Origin: a beta proteobacterium AAP65
GTDB taxonomy: Bacteria; Pseudomonadota; Gammaproteobacteria; Burkholderiales; Burkholderiaceae_C
Length of the DNA stretch: 64,000 nt
Direction of reading: 5' to 3'
Assembly (NCBI GenBank): GCA_001295865.1
Contig: LJHW01000034.1
Coordinates: 16,094 to 80,093 of the forward strand
Positions 8,511-16,802 of this stretch are shown piece by piece. Made by a program: the position numbers and the translations under genes. The notes below the pieces were generated by a model. The model was not told the origin of the DNA. It was given only the letters and a program-made list of their open reading frames with translations, and did no database searches. Numbering within the stretch: position 1 is the stretch's first letter; every line of letters begins with the position of its first letter.

Positions 8511-9239
8511 TCAGTTGTCGGTGCTGGGTTCATCGGGCGTGCGCGCCAGCACCCAGATCTCGACGGCTGCCGCGCCCGCGCGGCGCAAGACGCTGGCCGC
8601 TTCGCGCACGGTGGCCCCGGTGGTCATCACGTCGTCGACCAGCGCCACCCGGCGCCCGTGCAAACAGGCACGACGCTGCGGGTCGGCCATGAAGGCCGTG
8701 CGCAGGTTGCGCTGGCGCTCGGCGCGCGTCAGGGCGCTTTGGTGGGCGGTGTCCAGCGGCCGCTGCAACAGGTCGGCTTCCGCCGGCAGCGCGAGCGCCT
8801 GCGCCACCCGCCGGGCCAGCTCCCAGGCCTGGTTGTAGCCGCGCTCGCGAAGGCGCTGGGGCGACAGCGGCACGGCCAGCACGGCATCGGGCGCCAGACG
8901 CGGCGCCTGCTGCATCGAAGCACACACGGCCGCGGTGAGCTGCGCCGCCAGGGGCACGGCCAGTTCGGCGCGGCCCTGGAACTTGAAGGCCGTGATGAGG
9001 CGGTCCCAAGGGAAGGTGTAGTCGGCCGCGCAGACGGTGTGCTCGAAGGGGGGTGTGTCGTGCAGGCAGGCGCCGCAGCGCGGCAGGTTCAGACCGGTGG
9101 GCAGGCCGCACTGGCCGCAGCGCGGGCGCGGTGCGGCGTAGCGGCCCACGCAGTCGGCGCAGAGCCCGGCGCTGGCCCAGCGTCGGCAGACTTCGCACTG
9201 CTGGGGCAGCGGCGGCCGGGCCGGGGCGGTGCGGAGCAT
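8511..9239 (-). CDS. ComF family phosphoribosyltransferase-like protein
   Basis: A 242-residue protein with the ComF architecture. The N-terminal zinc-ribbon-like part has cysteine pairs (CEVC, CADC, CGQCGLP, CGAC); a phosphoribosyltransferase domain follows, with RGYNQAWELA and the PRPP loop ALVDDVMTTGAT. ComF proteins are linked to DNA uptake in naturally competent bacteria, but many bacteria keep the gene without demonstrated competence and the reaction is not known. The start at 9239 is chosen to begin just before the zinc ribbon; an alternative ATG is at 9263. It is divergent from the methyltransferase gene with almost no spacer. Confidence 0.88.
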   Translation of the reverse strand: MLRTAPARPPLPQQCEVCRRWASAGLCADCVGRYAAPRPRCGQCGLPTGLNLPRCGACLHDTPPFEHTVCAADYTFPWDRLITAFKFQGRAELAVPLAAQLTAAVCASMQQAPRLAPDAVLAVPLSPQRLRERGYNQAWELARRVAQALALPAEADLLQRPLDTAHQSALTRAERQRNLRTAFMADPQRRACLHGRRVALVDDVMTTGATVREAASVLRRAGAAAVEIWVLARTPDEPSTDN

Positions 9240-9261
9240 CGGCTCAATATACTGCCCAGCC

Positions 9262-10191
9262 ATGGCATCCCCCGACCCCGGCGGCAGCGTCAAGGCCCGT
9301 CCGCTGGACGCCCATGCACTGGCGCGAGCGCAACGCCGGCTGCAAGCGGCTGCGCAGCCGCCCTGGCTGCACGCCGAAGTGGCGCGCCGCATGGCCGAGC
9401 GGCTCCCGCTGATTAAGCGCCAGCCGGCCGTGGTGGCCGACTGGGGCGCCTTTCTTGGTGCCAGCCAGGCCCTGCTGCGCGAGCGCTACCCGCAGGCACG
9501 CCTGCTGGCCGTTGAGCAGGAGGCTGCCCGGCGTGACGCCACGGCCGCGGCGCTGCAGCAGCCCTGGTGGTCGCCGCGGCGCTGGGCCGGTGGCGCGGCG
9601 CTGGCGCTCTGCGCCGACGCCGTCACGCCCGGCCAGGCACAGCTGGTGTGGGCCAACATGGGCCTGCATGGCGTGGCCGCGCCGCAGCAACTGATGCGGC
9701 AGTGGCACCAGGCGCTGGGGGTCGATGGTTTCCTGATGTTCTCCACGCTGGGGCCCGGCACGCTGACCCGCTTGCAGGCCCTGTACCGGGCGCAGGGCTG
9801 GCCGCCGCCGCTGGCCCCCTTCGTCGACATGCACGACCTCGGCGACATGTTGATCGAAGCCGGCTTTGCCGACCCGGTGATGGACCAGGAAACCGTCACG
9901 CTGACCTGGGCCTCGCCCCAGGCCTTGCTGGTCGAACTGCGGGCGATGGGGGCCAACGTGGCCCTGGGCCGACACGCTGGCCTGCGCACGCCGCGCTGGC
10001 AGATGCAACTCTTGCAGGCCCTGGGCAGCCTCGCGGTGGGTGAAGGGCGCCTCGCGCTCGACTTCGAAATCGTTTACGGCCACGCCTTCAGGCCGGTGCC
10101 CCGGGCCCGCGTGGCGGCCGAAACGCAGGTGCCGCTGGCCGACCTGCGGGCCATGGTCAAGGCCGGGCGCCGGCCGGGTGAACAGGGCTGA
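9262..10191 (+). CDS. BioC-like SAM-dependent methyltransferase
   Basis: A 309-residue class I methyltransferase-like protein. The region VADWGAFLGAS with LAVEQEAARRD resembles motif I and the acidic motif II, and the DLGDMLIEAGFADPVMDQE segment matches the substrate-side region of malonyl-ACP methyltransferases (BioC). The motif I glycine pattern is not canonical, so binding of S-adenosylmethionine is not assured. No biotin genes are adjacent; the same gene next to a comF homologue is seen in related Burkholderiales, as far as I recall. The ATG lies 23 bp from the ComF start in divergent orientation, with a TATACT box at 9248-9253 between them. Confidence 0.65.
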   Translation: MASPDPGGSVKARPLDAHALARAQRRLQAAAQPPWLHAEVARRMAERLPLIKRQPAVVADWGAFLGASQALLRERYPQARLLAVEQEAARRDATAAALQQPWWSPRRWAGGAALALCADAVTPGQAQLVWANMGLHGVAAPQQLMRQWHQALGVDGFLMFSTLGPGTLTRLQALYRAQGWPPPLAPFVDMHDLGDMLIEAGFADPVMDQETVTLTWASPQALLVELRAMGANVALGRHAGLRTPRWQMQLLQALGSLAVGEGRLALDFEIVYGHAFRPVPRARVAAETQVPLADLRAMVKAGRRPGEQG

Positions 10192-10221
10192 CCCCAGGAT
10201 GCGGCAGCGCGGGCCCGCTGC

Positions 10222-10229
10222 TATAGAAT
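10222..10229 (+). promoter_or_regulatory. Candidate -10 element before the cytochrome oxidase locus
   Basis: TATAGAAT in the gap after the methyltransferase gene and before the DUF2244/coxB transcription unit. No convincing -35 is seen in the GC-rich DNA upstream. Confidence 0.35.
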
Positions 10230-10347
10230 TCCTGATCAAACTAGGGGTGAAGTGAGCGCGTGGGACCGGTCCGGCGCCTGCTCTGGCGGACCTGACCGGC
10301 CCGCACTGATCCCTGTTGCCATTCCCGCTGTTGCTGTACGCCCTGTG

Positions 10348-10941
10348 ATGTCCGCCACCTACGCCACTGGCCTCTGGCCCGAGCCGCACGCCGCATGGCG
10401 TGGTGGGCCGTGGGTTTTCGGGCGCGAAGTGGTGATGGCGCAGTTGCCGGGCGAGCCGCTCGGCCTGCAATGGCTGCTCAAGCGCAACTGTTCCATCACG
10501 CCGCGGCAATTGGGGTGGTTTTACGCCTCGCTGTGCGCGGTGTCTCTGTTCATCGGCACCTTCTTTTTCCTGCAGGGCGCGCCCCTCGTGCTGCTCTTCA
10601 CGGGGCTGGAGCTGCTGGCTGTTGGGTTGGCGCTGGCGTTTTTCGCGCGCCACGCCGGCGACCGCGAAGTGCTGACGCTCGTCGGCCGCTCGCTGCAGGT
10701 AGAACAATGTGTGGGCGCGAAGGTTGAGCGCACCGAATTCCTGGCCGACTGGCTGCATGTCGAACCGGCCCGTGGCCAGGGTTCCTTGGTGCAGCTGCGA
10801 GGACGTGGGCAACTCGTGCACGTCGGGCGCCTGCTGCGCCCTGAATTGCGCGGCCCTTTTGCCCGTGAACTCCGCCAGGCCTTGCGCCGTGTGCCGGCGC
10901 CGCCCAGCACAGAGACCGATCCGAACCGAAGCACTCCATGA
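10348..10941 (+). CDS. DUF2244 family membrane protein
   Basis: A protein of 197 residues from this ATG, with the DUF2244 signature LLKRNCSITPRQLG followed by two transmembrane helices (about residues 55-98) and a soluble C-terminal region with DWLHVEP. Its function is unknown; it sits directly upstream of coxB in many Burkholderiales and is probably an accessory of oxidase biogenesis (inference). A GTG at 10252 preceded by AGGGG would add 32 residues of low-complexity sequence; the ATG is preferred by family length, but the upstream start has the better ribosome site. The stop overlaps the coxB ATG (ATGA). Confidence 0.78.
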   Translation: MSATYATGLWPEPHAAWRGGPWVFGREVVMAQLPGEPLGLQWLLKRNCSITPRQLGWFYASLCAVSLFIGTFFFLQGAPLVLLFTGLELLAVGLALAFFARHAGDREVLTLVGRSLQVEQCVGAKVERTEFLADWLHVEPARGQGSLVQLRGRGQLVHVGRLLRPELRGPFARELRQALRRVPAPPSTETDPNRSTP

Positions 10942-12125
10942 TGAAGATGAAGCCTACCTCCTGGTCCAGCCTGACCCGGCGTTGTGCCCAGCCCTTGCTG
11001 GCCCTGGGTGCCCTGACGGCAAGCGGCGTGGCCCTGGCCACGAACGACCTGCCTGGCGGCCCCAAGGTCAACCAGCTGAACCTGCATGACCCCGTCACCA
11101 AGATCGGTGAGCAGCAGCACTTCCTGCACAACTTCATGCTGGTGGTGTGCCTGGTGATCTTCATCGCGGTGTTCGCGGTGATGTTCTATTCCATCCTCAA
11201 GCACCGCAAGTCGCTGGGCCACAAGCCGGCGAACTTCCATGAGAGCGTGGCGGTCGAGATCGCCTGGACCATCGTGCCCTTCCTGATCGTCGTGATCATG
11301 GGCGCCATGGCCACGCGTACCGTGGTGGCCATGAAGGACACCAGCAACGCCGACCTGACCATCAAGGCCACGGGCTACCAGTGGAAGTGGGGCTACGACT
11401 ACCTGAAGGGCGAAGGCGAAGGCATCGCCTTCCTGTCGACGCTCGATGCTTCGCAGCGCACCATGTCCGACAGCGGCAAGCCCTCGGGCGACGACTACCT
11501 GCTGAAGGTGGACAACCCCCTGGTCGTGCCGGTCAACCAGAAGGTGCGCATCGTCACCACCGCCAACGACGTGATTCACGCCTGGATGGTGCCCAGCCTG
11601 GGCGTGAAGCAAGACGCCATCCCCGGTTTCGTGCGTGACACCTGGTTCCGTGCCGAGAAGGTGGGCGACTATTACGGCCAATGCGCCGAGCTCTGCGGCA
11701 AAGAGCACGCCTACATGCCCATCCATGTGAAGGTGCTCAGCACCGAGGACTACGCCAAGTGGGTGGAAGGCAAGAAGAAGGAAATGGCCGCGCTGGCCGA
11801 CGACCCGAGCAAGGAGTGGCAGCTCGACGAGCTGGTGGCCCGTGGCGAGAAGGTCTACGCCGCTAACTGTGCCGCCTGCCACCGCGCCGACGGCAAGGGC
11901 GCCGGCCCGATCAAGGGCTTGGATGGCGCGCAGGTGGTGCTCGACGCCGATGCCACCAAGCAGATCGACATCCTGCTCAACGGTGCCAACAACGGCGCGA
12001 TGCCGGCCTGGAAGACGCTCTCCGACACCGAGATCGCCGCCGTCATCACCTACACGAAGAACCAGTGGAGCAACAAGACCGGCCAGGTGGTTCAGCCATC
12101 GGCCATTGTTGCTGCCCGCAAGTGA
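10938..12125 (+). CDS. coxB: Cytochrome c oxidase subunit II with fused cytochrome c domain
   Basis: A 395-residue periplasm-facing subunit of aa3/caa3-type oxidase. A signal peptide (about residues 1-34) is followed by two transmembrane helices, then the CuA cupredoxin domain with the ligand cluster CAELCGKEHAYM near residue 250. The C-terminal cytochrome c domain has the heme motif CAACH near residue 311 and a PAWK segment supplying the methionine side. Fusion to cytochrome c marks the caa3-like form that receives electrons directly. The ATG overlaps the DUF2244 stop; ctaD follows after 35 bp. Confidence 0.96.
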   Translation: MMKMKPTSWSSLTRRCAQPLLALGALTASGVALATNDLPGGPKVNQLNLHDPVTKIGEQQHFLHNFMLVVCLVIFIAVFAVMFYSILKHRKSLGHKPANFHESVAVEIAWTIVPFLIVVIMGAMATRTVVAMKDTSNADLTIKATGYQWKWGYDYLKGEGEGIAFLSTLDASQRTMSDSGKPSGDDYLLKVDNPLVVPVNQKVRIVTTANDVIHAWMVPSLGVKQDAIPGFVRDTWFRAEKVGDYYGQCAELCGKEHAYMPIHVKVLSTEDYAKWVEGKKKEMAALADDPSKEWQLDELVARGEKVYAANCAACHRADGKGAGPIKGLDGAQVVLDADATKQIDILLNGANNGAMPAWKTLSDTEIAAVITYTKNQWSNKTGQVVQPSAIVAARK

Positions 12126-12160
12126 CCCACAGATAAGCAGCCGTCGCGAAGAGGAAATTC

Positions 12161-13789
12161 ATGAGCGCAGTTCTTGACCCCCACGGGCACGCCGGCGGCC
12201 ACGCCGACGACCACGATCACGGCCATCCGCACGGCTGGCGCCGTTGGCTGTTCGCCACCAACCACAAGGACATCGGCACGATGTACCTGCTCTTCAGCTT
12301 CGCGATGCTGATGATCGGTGGTGTGCTGGCCCTGGGCATCCGTGCCGAACTCTTCCAGCCTGGTCTGCAGTTCATCAACCCCGAGCTGTTCAACCAGCTC
12401 ACCACGATGCACGGCCTGATCATGGTGTTCGGCGCCATCATGCCGGCCTTCGTGGGCTTCGCGAACTGGATGCTGCCGCTGCAGATCGGCGCGGCCGACA
12501 TGGCCTTCGCGCGCATGAACAACCTCAGCTTCTGGCTGTTGATTCCGGCGGCGTTGATGCTGGTGGGCAGTTTCTTCATGCCCGGTGGCGCACCCGCCGC
12601 CGGCTGGACGCTCTACGCGCCGCTGACGCTGCAGATGGGCCCCTCGATGGACGCTGGCATTTTCGCCATGCACATCATGGGCGCGAGCTCGATCATGGGC
12701 TCGATCAACATCATCGTCACCATCCTGAATATGCGCGCGCCTGGCATGACGCTGATGAAGATGCCGCTGTTCGCCTGGACCTGGCTGATCACGGCCTACC
12801 TGCTGATCGCGGTGATGCCCGTGCTGGCCGGCGCCATCACGATGACGCTGACCGACCGCCACTTCGGCACCAGCTTCTTCAATCCCGCAGGCGGCGGTGA
12901 CCCGGTGATGTACCAGCACATCTTCTGGTTCTTCGGTCACCCCGAGGTCTACATCATGATCTTGCCGGCCTTCGGCATCGTCAGCGCCATCATCCCGGCC
13001 TTCGCGCGCAAGCGCCTCTTCGGCTACACCTCGATGGTGTACGCCACGGCCTCGATCGCCATCCTGAGCTTCATCGTGTGGGCGCACCACATGTACACGA
13101 CCGGCATGCCGGTGACGGGCCAGCTCTTCTTCATGTACGCGACCATGCTGATCGCGGTGCCCACGGGCGTGAAGATCTTCAACTGGATCGCCACGATGTG
13201 GAAGGGCTCGATGACCTTCGAGACCCCGATGCTCTGGAGCGTGGGCTTCCTCTTCGTGTTCACGATGGGTGGCTTCACGGGCCTGATCCTGGCCATGGCG
13301 CCCATTGACATCCAGCTGCAGGACACCTACTACGTGGTGGCGCACTTCCACTACGTGCTGGTGGCGGGTTCGCTCTTCGCGCTGTTCGCGGGCGTGTACT
13401 ACTGGGGCCCGAAGTGGACCGGCGTGATGTACAGCGAGACGCGCGGCAAGATCCACTTCTGGGGTTCGTTGATCTTCTTCAACATCACCTTCTTCCCGAT
13501 GCACTTCCTGGGTCTGGCCGGCATGCCCCGTCGTTATGCCGACTACCCGATGCAGTTCGCCGACTTCAATGCCATCGCTTCGGTGGGCGCCTTCGGCTTC
13601 GGTCTGATGCAGGTCTACTTCTTCGTCTTCGTCGTGCTGCCGATGATGCGTGGCAAGGGCGAGCCGGCACCCCAGAAGCCCTGGGAAGCCGCTGAAGGCC
13701 TGGAATGGGAAGTGCCGTCGCCGGCGCCCTGGCACACCTTCGAGACGCCCCCGAAGCTGGACGCCACGGCCACCCGCATCGTCGGCTGA
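12161..13789 (+). CDS. ctaD: Cytochrome c oxidase subunit I
   Basis: The 542-residue catalytic subunit, a twelve-helix membrane protein carrying heme a, heme a3 and CuB. Visible ligand regions are TTMHGLIM (heme a histidine), the HPEVY motif of the His-Tyr CuB ligand, the HH pair in the following helix (WAHHMYTTGMP), and HFHYVL with histidines for hemes a3 and a. The HPEVY motif and glutamate mark a type A1 oxidase. The His-rich N-terminus is common in beta-proteobacteria. A purine-rich ribosome site (GAAGAGGAAA) precedes the ATG. It pumps protons while reducing oxygen to water. Confidence 0.97.
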   Translation: MSAVLDPHGHAGGHADDHDHGHPHGWRRWLFATNHKDIGTMYLLFSFAMLMIGGVLALGIRAELFQPGLQFINPELFNQLTTMHGLIMVFGAIMPAFVGFANWMLPLQIGAADMAFARMNNLSFWLLIPAALMLVGSFFMPGGAPAAGWTLYAPLTLQMGPSMDAGIFAMHIMGASSIMGSINIIVTILNMRAPGMTLMKMPLFAWTWLITAYLLIAVMPVLAGAITMTLTDRHFGTSFFNPAGGGDPVMYQHIFWFFGHPEVYIMILPAFGIVSAIIPAFARKRLFGYTSMVYATASIAILSFIVWAHHMYTTGMPVTGQLFFMYATMLIAVPTGVKIFNWIATMWKGSMTFETPMLWSVGFLFVFTMGGFTGLILAMAPIDIQLQDTYYVVAHFHYVLVAGSLFALFAGVYYWGPKWTGVMYSETRGKIHFWGSLIFFNITFFPMHFLGLAGMPRRYADYPMQFADFNAIASVGAFGFGLMQVYFFVFVVLPMMRGKGEPAPQKPWEAAEGLEWEVPSPAPWHTFETPPKLDATATRIVG

Positions 13790-13806
13790 AAGCGGGTTGA
13801 ACGACC

Positions 13807-13923
13807 ATGGCCCTGAGTGAACAGCAGCGCAAGGCCAACCGGCGCCTGGGTTTGATCCTGGCGTCGGTGGCCCTGGTCTTCGCGCTGGGTTTTGTCACCA
13901 AGCTCGCCTACTTCGGCGGCTGA
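13807..13923 (+). CDS. Cytochrome oxidase small assembly protein (38 residues)
   Basis: A 38-residue reading frame between ctaD and ctaG, starting at an ATG 18 bp after the ctaD stop. The sequence begins with a charged stretch (EQQRKANRR) followed by one hydrophobic helix (LGLILASVALVFALGFVTKL), so it is a single-pass membrane peptide. Position and shape agree with the small protein annotated in Burkholderiales as cytochrome oxidase small assembly protein. Its mechanism is not known to me; a role beside CtaG in CuB insertion or subunit I assembly is inference. Short genes of this kind are easily missed. Confidence 0.8.
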   Translation: MALSEQQRKANRRLGLILASVALVFALGFVTKLAYFGG

Positions 13924-13929
13924 CTTGCC

Positions 13930-14556
13930 ATGCCTGCGATGAAGCACCTCTTCGCCGACAACCGCCGCATGCTCGGCAAGTTGCTCGTGATCGTGGCGGT
14001 GATGTTCGCCTTCGGCTATGCGCTGGTGCCCATGTACCGGGCCATCTGCGAAGCGCTGGGCATCAACGTGCTCAGCCTGTCCGAGCAGCGCATCGCCACG
14101 GGCAAGTGGAGCACGCACTCGGTGCCGGCCAACACGCAGGTCGACACCAGCCGCACCATCACCGTGGAGTTCGACGGCAATGTGCGCGGCCCGTGGGATT
14201 TCAAGCCCGCGCGCAGCTCGCTGCAGGTGCACCCGGGCGAGATGATGACGGTGATGTACGAGTTCAAGAATCGCCAGAACCGTACGATGGCGGCGCAGGC
14301 GATCCCGAGCTACGCACCGCGCCAGGCCAGTGCGCACTTCAGCAAGGTCGAGTGCTTCTGCTTCAACGAGTGGACGCTGGCCCCGGGCGAACGCCGCGAA
14401 TGGCCGGTGACCTTCGTCATCAACCCCAAGCTGCCGAAAGACGTGACGACGATCACCTTGTCGTACACCTTCTTCGAAGTTGGCGGCAAGGTGCCCGCGG
14501 CGCCTGCTGGCTCGGTGGGTGTCAAGGCCGTGTCGCTGAAGGGCGCCGGGCTGTGA
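13930..14556 (+). CDS. ctaG: Cytochrome c oxidase assembly protein CtaG (Cox11 family)
   Basis: A 208-residue copper chaperone, anchored by one N-terminal transmembrane helix (about residues 16-36) with a periplasmic immunoglobulin-like domain. The copper-binding motif CFCF is at residues 142-145, following KVE as in all Cox11 proteins. It delivers copper to the CuB site of subunit I. It starts 6 bp after the small assembly protein and its stop overlaps the GTG of the next small gene. Confidence 0.95.
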   Translation: MPAMKHLFADNRRMLGKLLVIVAVMFAFGYALVPMYRAICEALGINVLSLSEQRIATGKWSTHSVPANTQVDTSRTITVEFDGNVRGPWDFKPARSSLQVHPGEMMTVMYEFKNRQNRTMAAQAIPSYAPRQASAHFSKVECFCFNEWTLAPGERREWPVTFVINPKLPKDVTTITLSYTFFEVGGKVPAAPAGSVGVKAVSLKGAGL

Positions 14557-14783
14557 GCGATCTCAAGGACGCCGTGGCCCGCAAGGGCTCCTTCCTGCAG
14601 ACGGCGCGTGCTGTCGGCTGGTCGTTTTTCGGCGTGCGGCGGTCTTCGGGTTTGGCCGAAGACGTGCAGAAGCTCAACCCGCTGCATGTCGTGGTGGCTG
14701 GTCTGGCCGGTGCGGCCTTGTTCGTCGTGGCTCTCGTGCTGTTGGTGCGCTGGGTCATAGGCAGCGGCGTCGCCGGGGCCTGA
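14553..14783 (+). CDS. DUF2970 family small membrane protein
   Basis: A 76-residue protein starting at GTG 14553, overlapping the ctaG stop (GTGA). It has an N-terminal amphipathic part with SFLQTARAVGWSFFGVR and one transmembrane helix near the C-terminus. DUF2970 proteins are found between ctaG and coxC in beta-proteobacteria; their function is unknown and a link to oxidase assembly is inferred only from position. Translational coupling with ctaG supports co-expression. Confidence 0.82.
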   Translation: MSDLKDAVARKGSFLQTARAVGWSFFGVRRSSGLAEDVQKLNPLHVVVAGLAGAALFVVALVLLVRWVIGSGVAGA

Positions 14784-14839
14784 GGGGGCCCGCGGCGCCC
14801 GTCACATTGGAATTTCTGGTTCGAGGAGAAACACACAAC

Positions 14840-15724
14840 ATGTCCGCCACCACCGCAGCCGGCAGCACGCCGCACTACTACATTCCTGCGCCTTCACGCC
14901 ACCCTGTGCTGATGGCGGGTGGCCTGTTCCTCGTCATCCTCGGTGCGGGCCAGTGGGTCAACGGTTCGACTTGGGCGCCCTGGGTGCTGCTGGCCGGCAT
15001 GGCCGTGTGGCTGACCGTGATGTTCCAGTGGTTCAGCGAGGCCATCCGCGAGAGCGAAGGCGGCCTCTACAGCGACCGCATCGATATCAGCTTCCGCTGG
15101 AGCATGAGCTGGTTCATCTTCAGCGAGGTGATGTTCTTCGCCGCCTTCTTCGGCGCGCTGTACTGGGCCCGCGTGCACGCCGTGCCCAACCTCGGCAGCC
15201 TGGAAAACCAGCTGCTGTGGCCTGACTTCAAGGCCCTGTGGCCCAGCGCCGGTCCCGGCATCACGGCTTCGCCGGCTGGCACGGTGGAACCCTTCAGCAC
15301 CATCGGCCCCTGGCCGCTGCCCACCATCAACACCGCGCTGCTGCTGACCTCGGGCATCACGCTGACCATCGCGCACCACGCGCTGATCGCCGGCAACCGC
15401 GGCAAGACGATCCTGTGGATGTGGATCACGGTCGCTCTGGGCGCCACCTTCGTCGCCGTGCAGGCCTTCGAATACATCCACGCCTACCGCGACCTGAACC
15501 TCAAGCTCAGCAGTGGCATCTTCGGCAGCACCTTCTTCATGCTGACCGGCTTCCACGGCTTCCACGTGCTGGTGGGCATGCTGATGCTGCTGTTCATCAC
15601 CATCCGCCTGATGAAGGGCCACTTCACACCCGAGCGCCATTTCGGCTTCGAAGGTGCGGCTTGGTACTGGCACTTCGTGGACGTGGTGTGGCTCGGTCTG
15701 TACTTCCTCGTGTACTGGCTCTGA
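14840..15724 (+). CDS. ctaE: Cytochrome c oxidase subunit III
   Basis: A 294-residue seven-helix membrane subunit of the aa3 oxidase. Typical features are HYYIPAPSRHPVLM at the N-terminus, SEVMFFAAFFGALYW in helix III, GFHGFHVLVGMLML, and the C-terminal AAWYWHFVDVVWL. The ATG at 14840 is chosen because it follows a GAGGAGAA ribosome site and gives the family N-terminus; an in-frame ATG 33 bp upstream lacks one. It closes the structural part of the operon; a strong intrinsic terminator lies 20 bp after the stop. Confidence 0.96.
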   Translation: MSATTAAGSTPHYYIPAPSRHPVLMAGGLFLVILGAGQWVNGSTWAPWVLLAGMAVWLTVMFQWFSEAIRESEGGLYSDRIDISFRWSMSWFIFSEVMFFAAFFGALYWARVHAVPNLGSLENQLLWPDFKALWPSAGPGITASPAGTVEPFSTIGPWPLPTINTALLLTSGITLTIAHHALIAGNRGKTILWMWITVALGATFVAVQAFEYIHAYRDLNLKLSSGIFGSTFFMLTGFHGFHVLVGMLMLLFITIRLMKGHFTPERHFGFEGAAWYWHFVDVVWLGLYFLVYWL

Positions 15725-15743
15725 GACCGACCACCGTTCGATA

Positions 15744-15774
15744 ACAAACGCCGCGTGAAGCGGCGTTTGTTTTT
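15744..15774 (+). terminator. Intrinsic terminator after subunit III
   Basis: A perfect 11-bp stem (ACAAACGCCGC with GCGGCGTTTGT) closes a GTGAA loop and is followed directly by a run of T. This is the clearest rho-independent terminator in the window and ends the coxB-ctaE transcript before the convergent DUF2909 gene. Confidence 0.9.
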
Positions 15775-15806
15775 GCAGCGCCCTTGCGCTGCCTGCGCAG
15801 AGCCCT

Positions 15807-16037
15807 TTACCGGCCCGTCGGCAGCCCCGTGGGCTGCACCCAGCCCATGGCCCAACTCAGCAGGATGAGCAGGAACAAGGCCACCGACAGCCCGACCCGC
15901 ACCGCCAGCGCGCGCGCCATGTGCTTGCTGCGGTCGCTGTCGGCGGCTTTGTCGTCGCCGCGACGCATCATGAACACGCCAGCGCTGGCGAGGGCCACGA
16001 GCACGGCCACCAGGAACAAGACCATCATGGTTTTCAT
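15807..16037 (-). CDS. DUF2909 twin-transmembrane protein
   Basis: A 76-residue protein with two hydrophobic helices separated by a charged loop (RRGDDKAADSDRSKH), the pattern of the DUF2909 or twin transmembrane family found beside SURF1 in beta- and gammaproteobacterial oxidase loci. Its function is unknown. It is transcribed against the oxidase operon and is divergent from the SURF1 gene, with 36 bp between the two start codons. Confidence 0.82.
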   Translation of the reverse strand: MKTMMVLFLVAVLVALASAGVFMMRRGDDKAADSDRSKHMARALAVRVGLSVALFLLILLSWAMGWVQPTGLPTGR

Positions 16038-16073
16038 CGCCGGGGATTATCCGTGCCGGGCGTCGGGGCACCG

Positions 16074-16802
16074 ATGAGCTTGCGCAACGCCATCGTGCTG
16101 ATCGTGGCCTTGCTGGCCGCGGCGCTGACCGCACGCCTCGGGATCTGGCAGCTGGATCGCGCGGCGCAAAAGACGGCACTGCAGCAGGCCCTGGAAAGCC
16201 AACGCGCTTTGCCGCCGCTGACGCTGCCCGAACTGGCGCGCGAGCCTGGCGAGCTGCCCGCGCAGCTGCACCGCCTGGCCGCCGTGCAGGGCCGCTGGCT
16301 CGCGGCGCAGACCGTCTATCTGGAAAACCGCCAGATGAACGGCAGGCCGGGCTTTTATGCCGTCACGCCGCTGCAGCTGGACGACGGCACGGCCGTGCTC
16401 GTGCAGCGCGGCTGGCTCCCGCGCGATCTGCTCGACCGCACGCGCATCGCTGCGCCGCCACCGCCAGCGGGCCCGGTGCAGGTGCTGGGCCGCATCGCCC
16501 CCGGGCCGGCCCGGTTGTACGAATTCGAAGGCGCCGCCTCGGGGCCGATCCGGCAAAATCTCGATGTCGCGTCGTTTGCCCGCGAGACGGGCCTGCCGCT
16601 GCGGCCGCTGGCCCTCGTGCAAGAAGACGGCGCCACACCACCGGCCGACGGTCTGCTGCGCCAGTGGCCGCAGCCGGCTTTCGGTGTCGACAAGCACCAC
16701 GGGTACGCCTTCCAGTGGTTCGCGCTCAGCGCCCTCATCATCGGTTTGTATGTCTGGTTCCAACTCGTCCGTCCCTCCCGGGTCCGCGCCCGCGGCGCCT
16801 GA
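16074..16802 (+). CDS. SURF1 family oxidase assembly protein
   Basis: A 242-residue protein with one transmembrane helix at each end and a periplasmic domain between, the SURF1 layout. Conserved points are LGIWQLDRAAQK after the first helix, VYLENRQMNGRPGFYAVTPL, VQRGWLPRD, and HHGYAFQWFALSALI before the last helix. SURF1 supports insertion of heme A into subunit I. The next gene starts inside its 3' end in another frame (about 50-bp overlap), so translation is coupled. Confidence 0.92.
   Translation: MSLRNAIVLIVALLAAALTARLGIWQLDRAAQKTALQQALESQRALPPLTLPELAREPGELPAQLHRLAAVQGRWLAAQTVYLENRQMNGRPGFYAVTPLQLDDGTAVLVQRGWLPRDLLDRTRIAAPPPPAGPVQVLGRIAPGPARLYEFEGAASGPIRQNLDVASFARETGLPLRPLALVQEDGATPPADGLLRQWPQPAFGVDKHHGYAFQWFALSALIIGLYVWFQLVRPSRVRARGA

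Noticed and set aside
12092..13735. Long histidine-rich frame opposite ctaD
   Set aside because: Antisense to a fully conserved oxidase subunit; the His-rich composition comes from the complementary strand of Met/Trp/Val codons.
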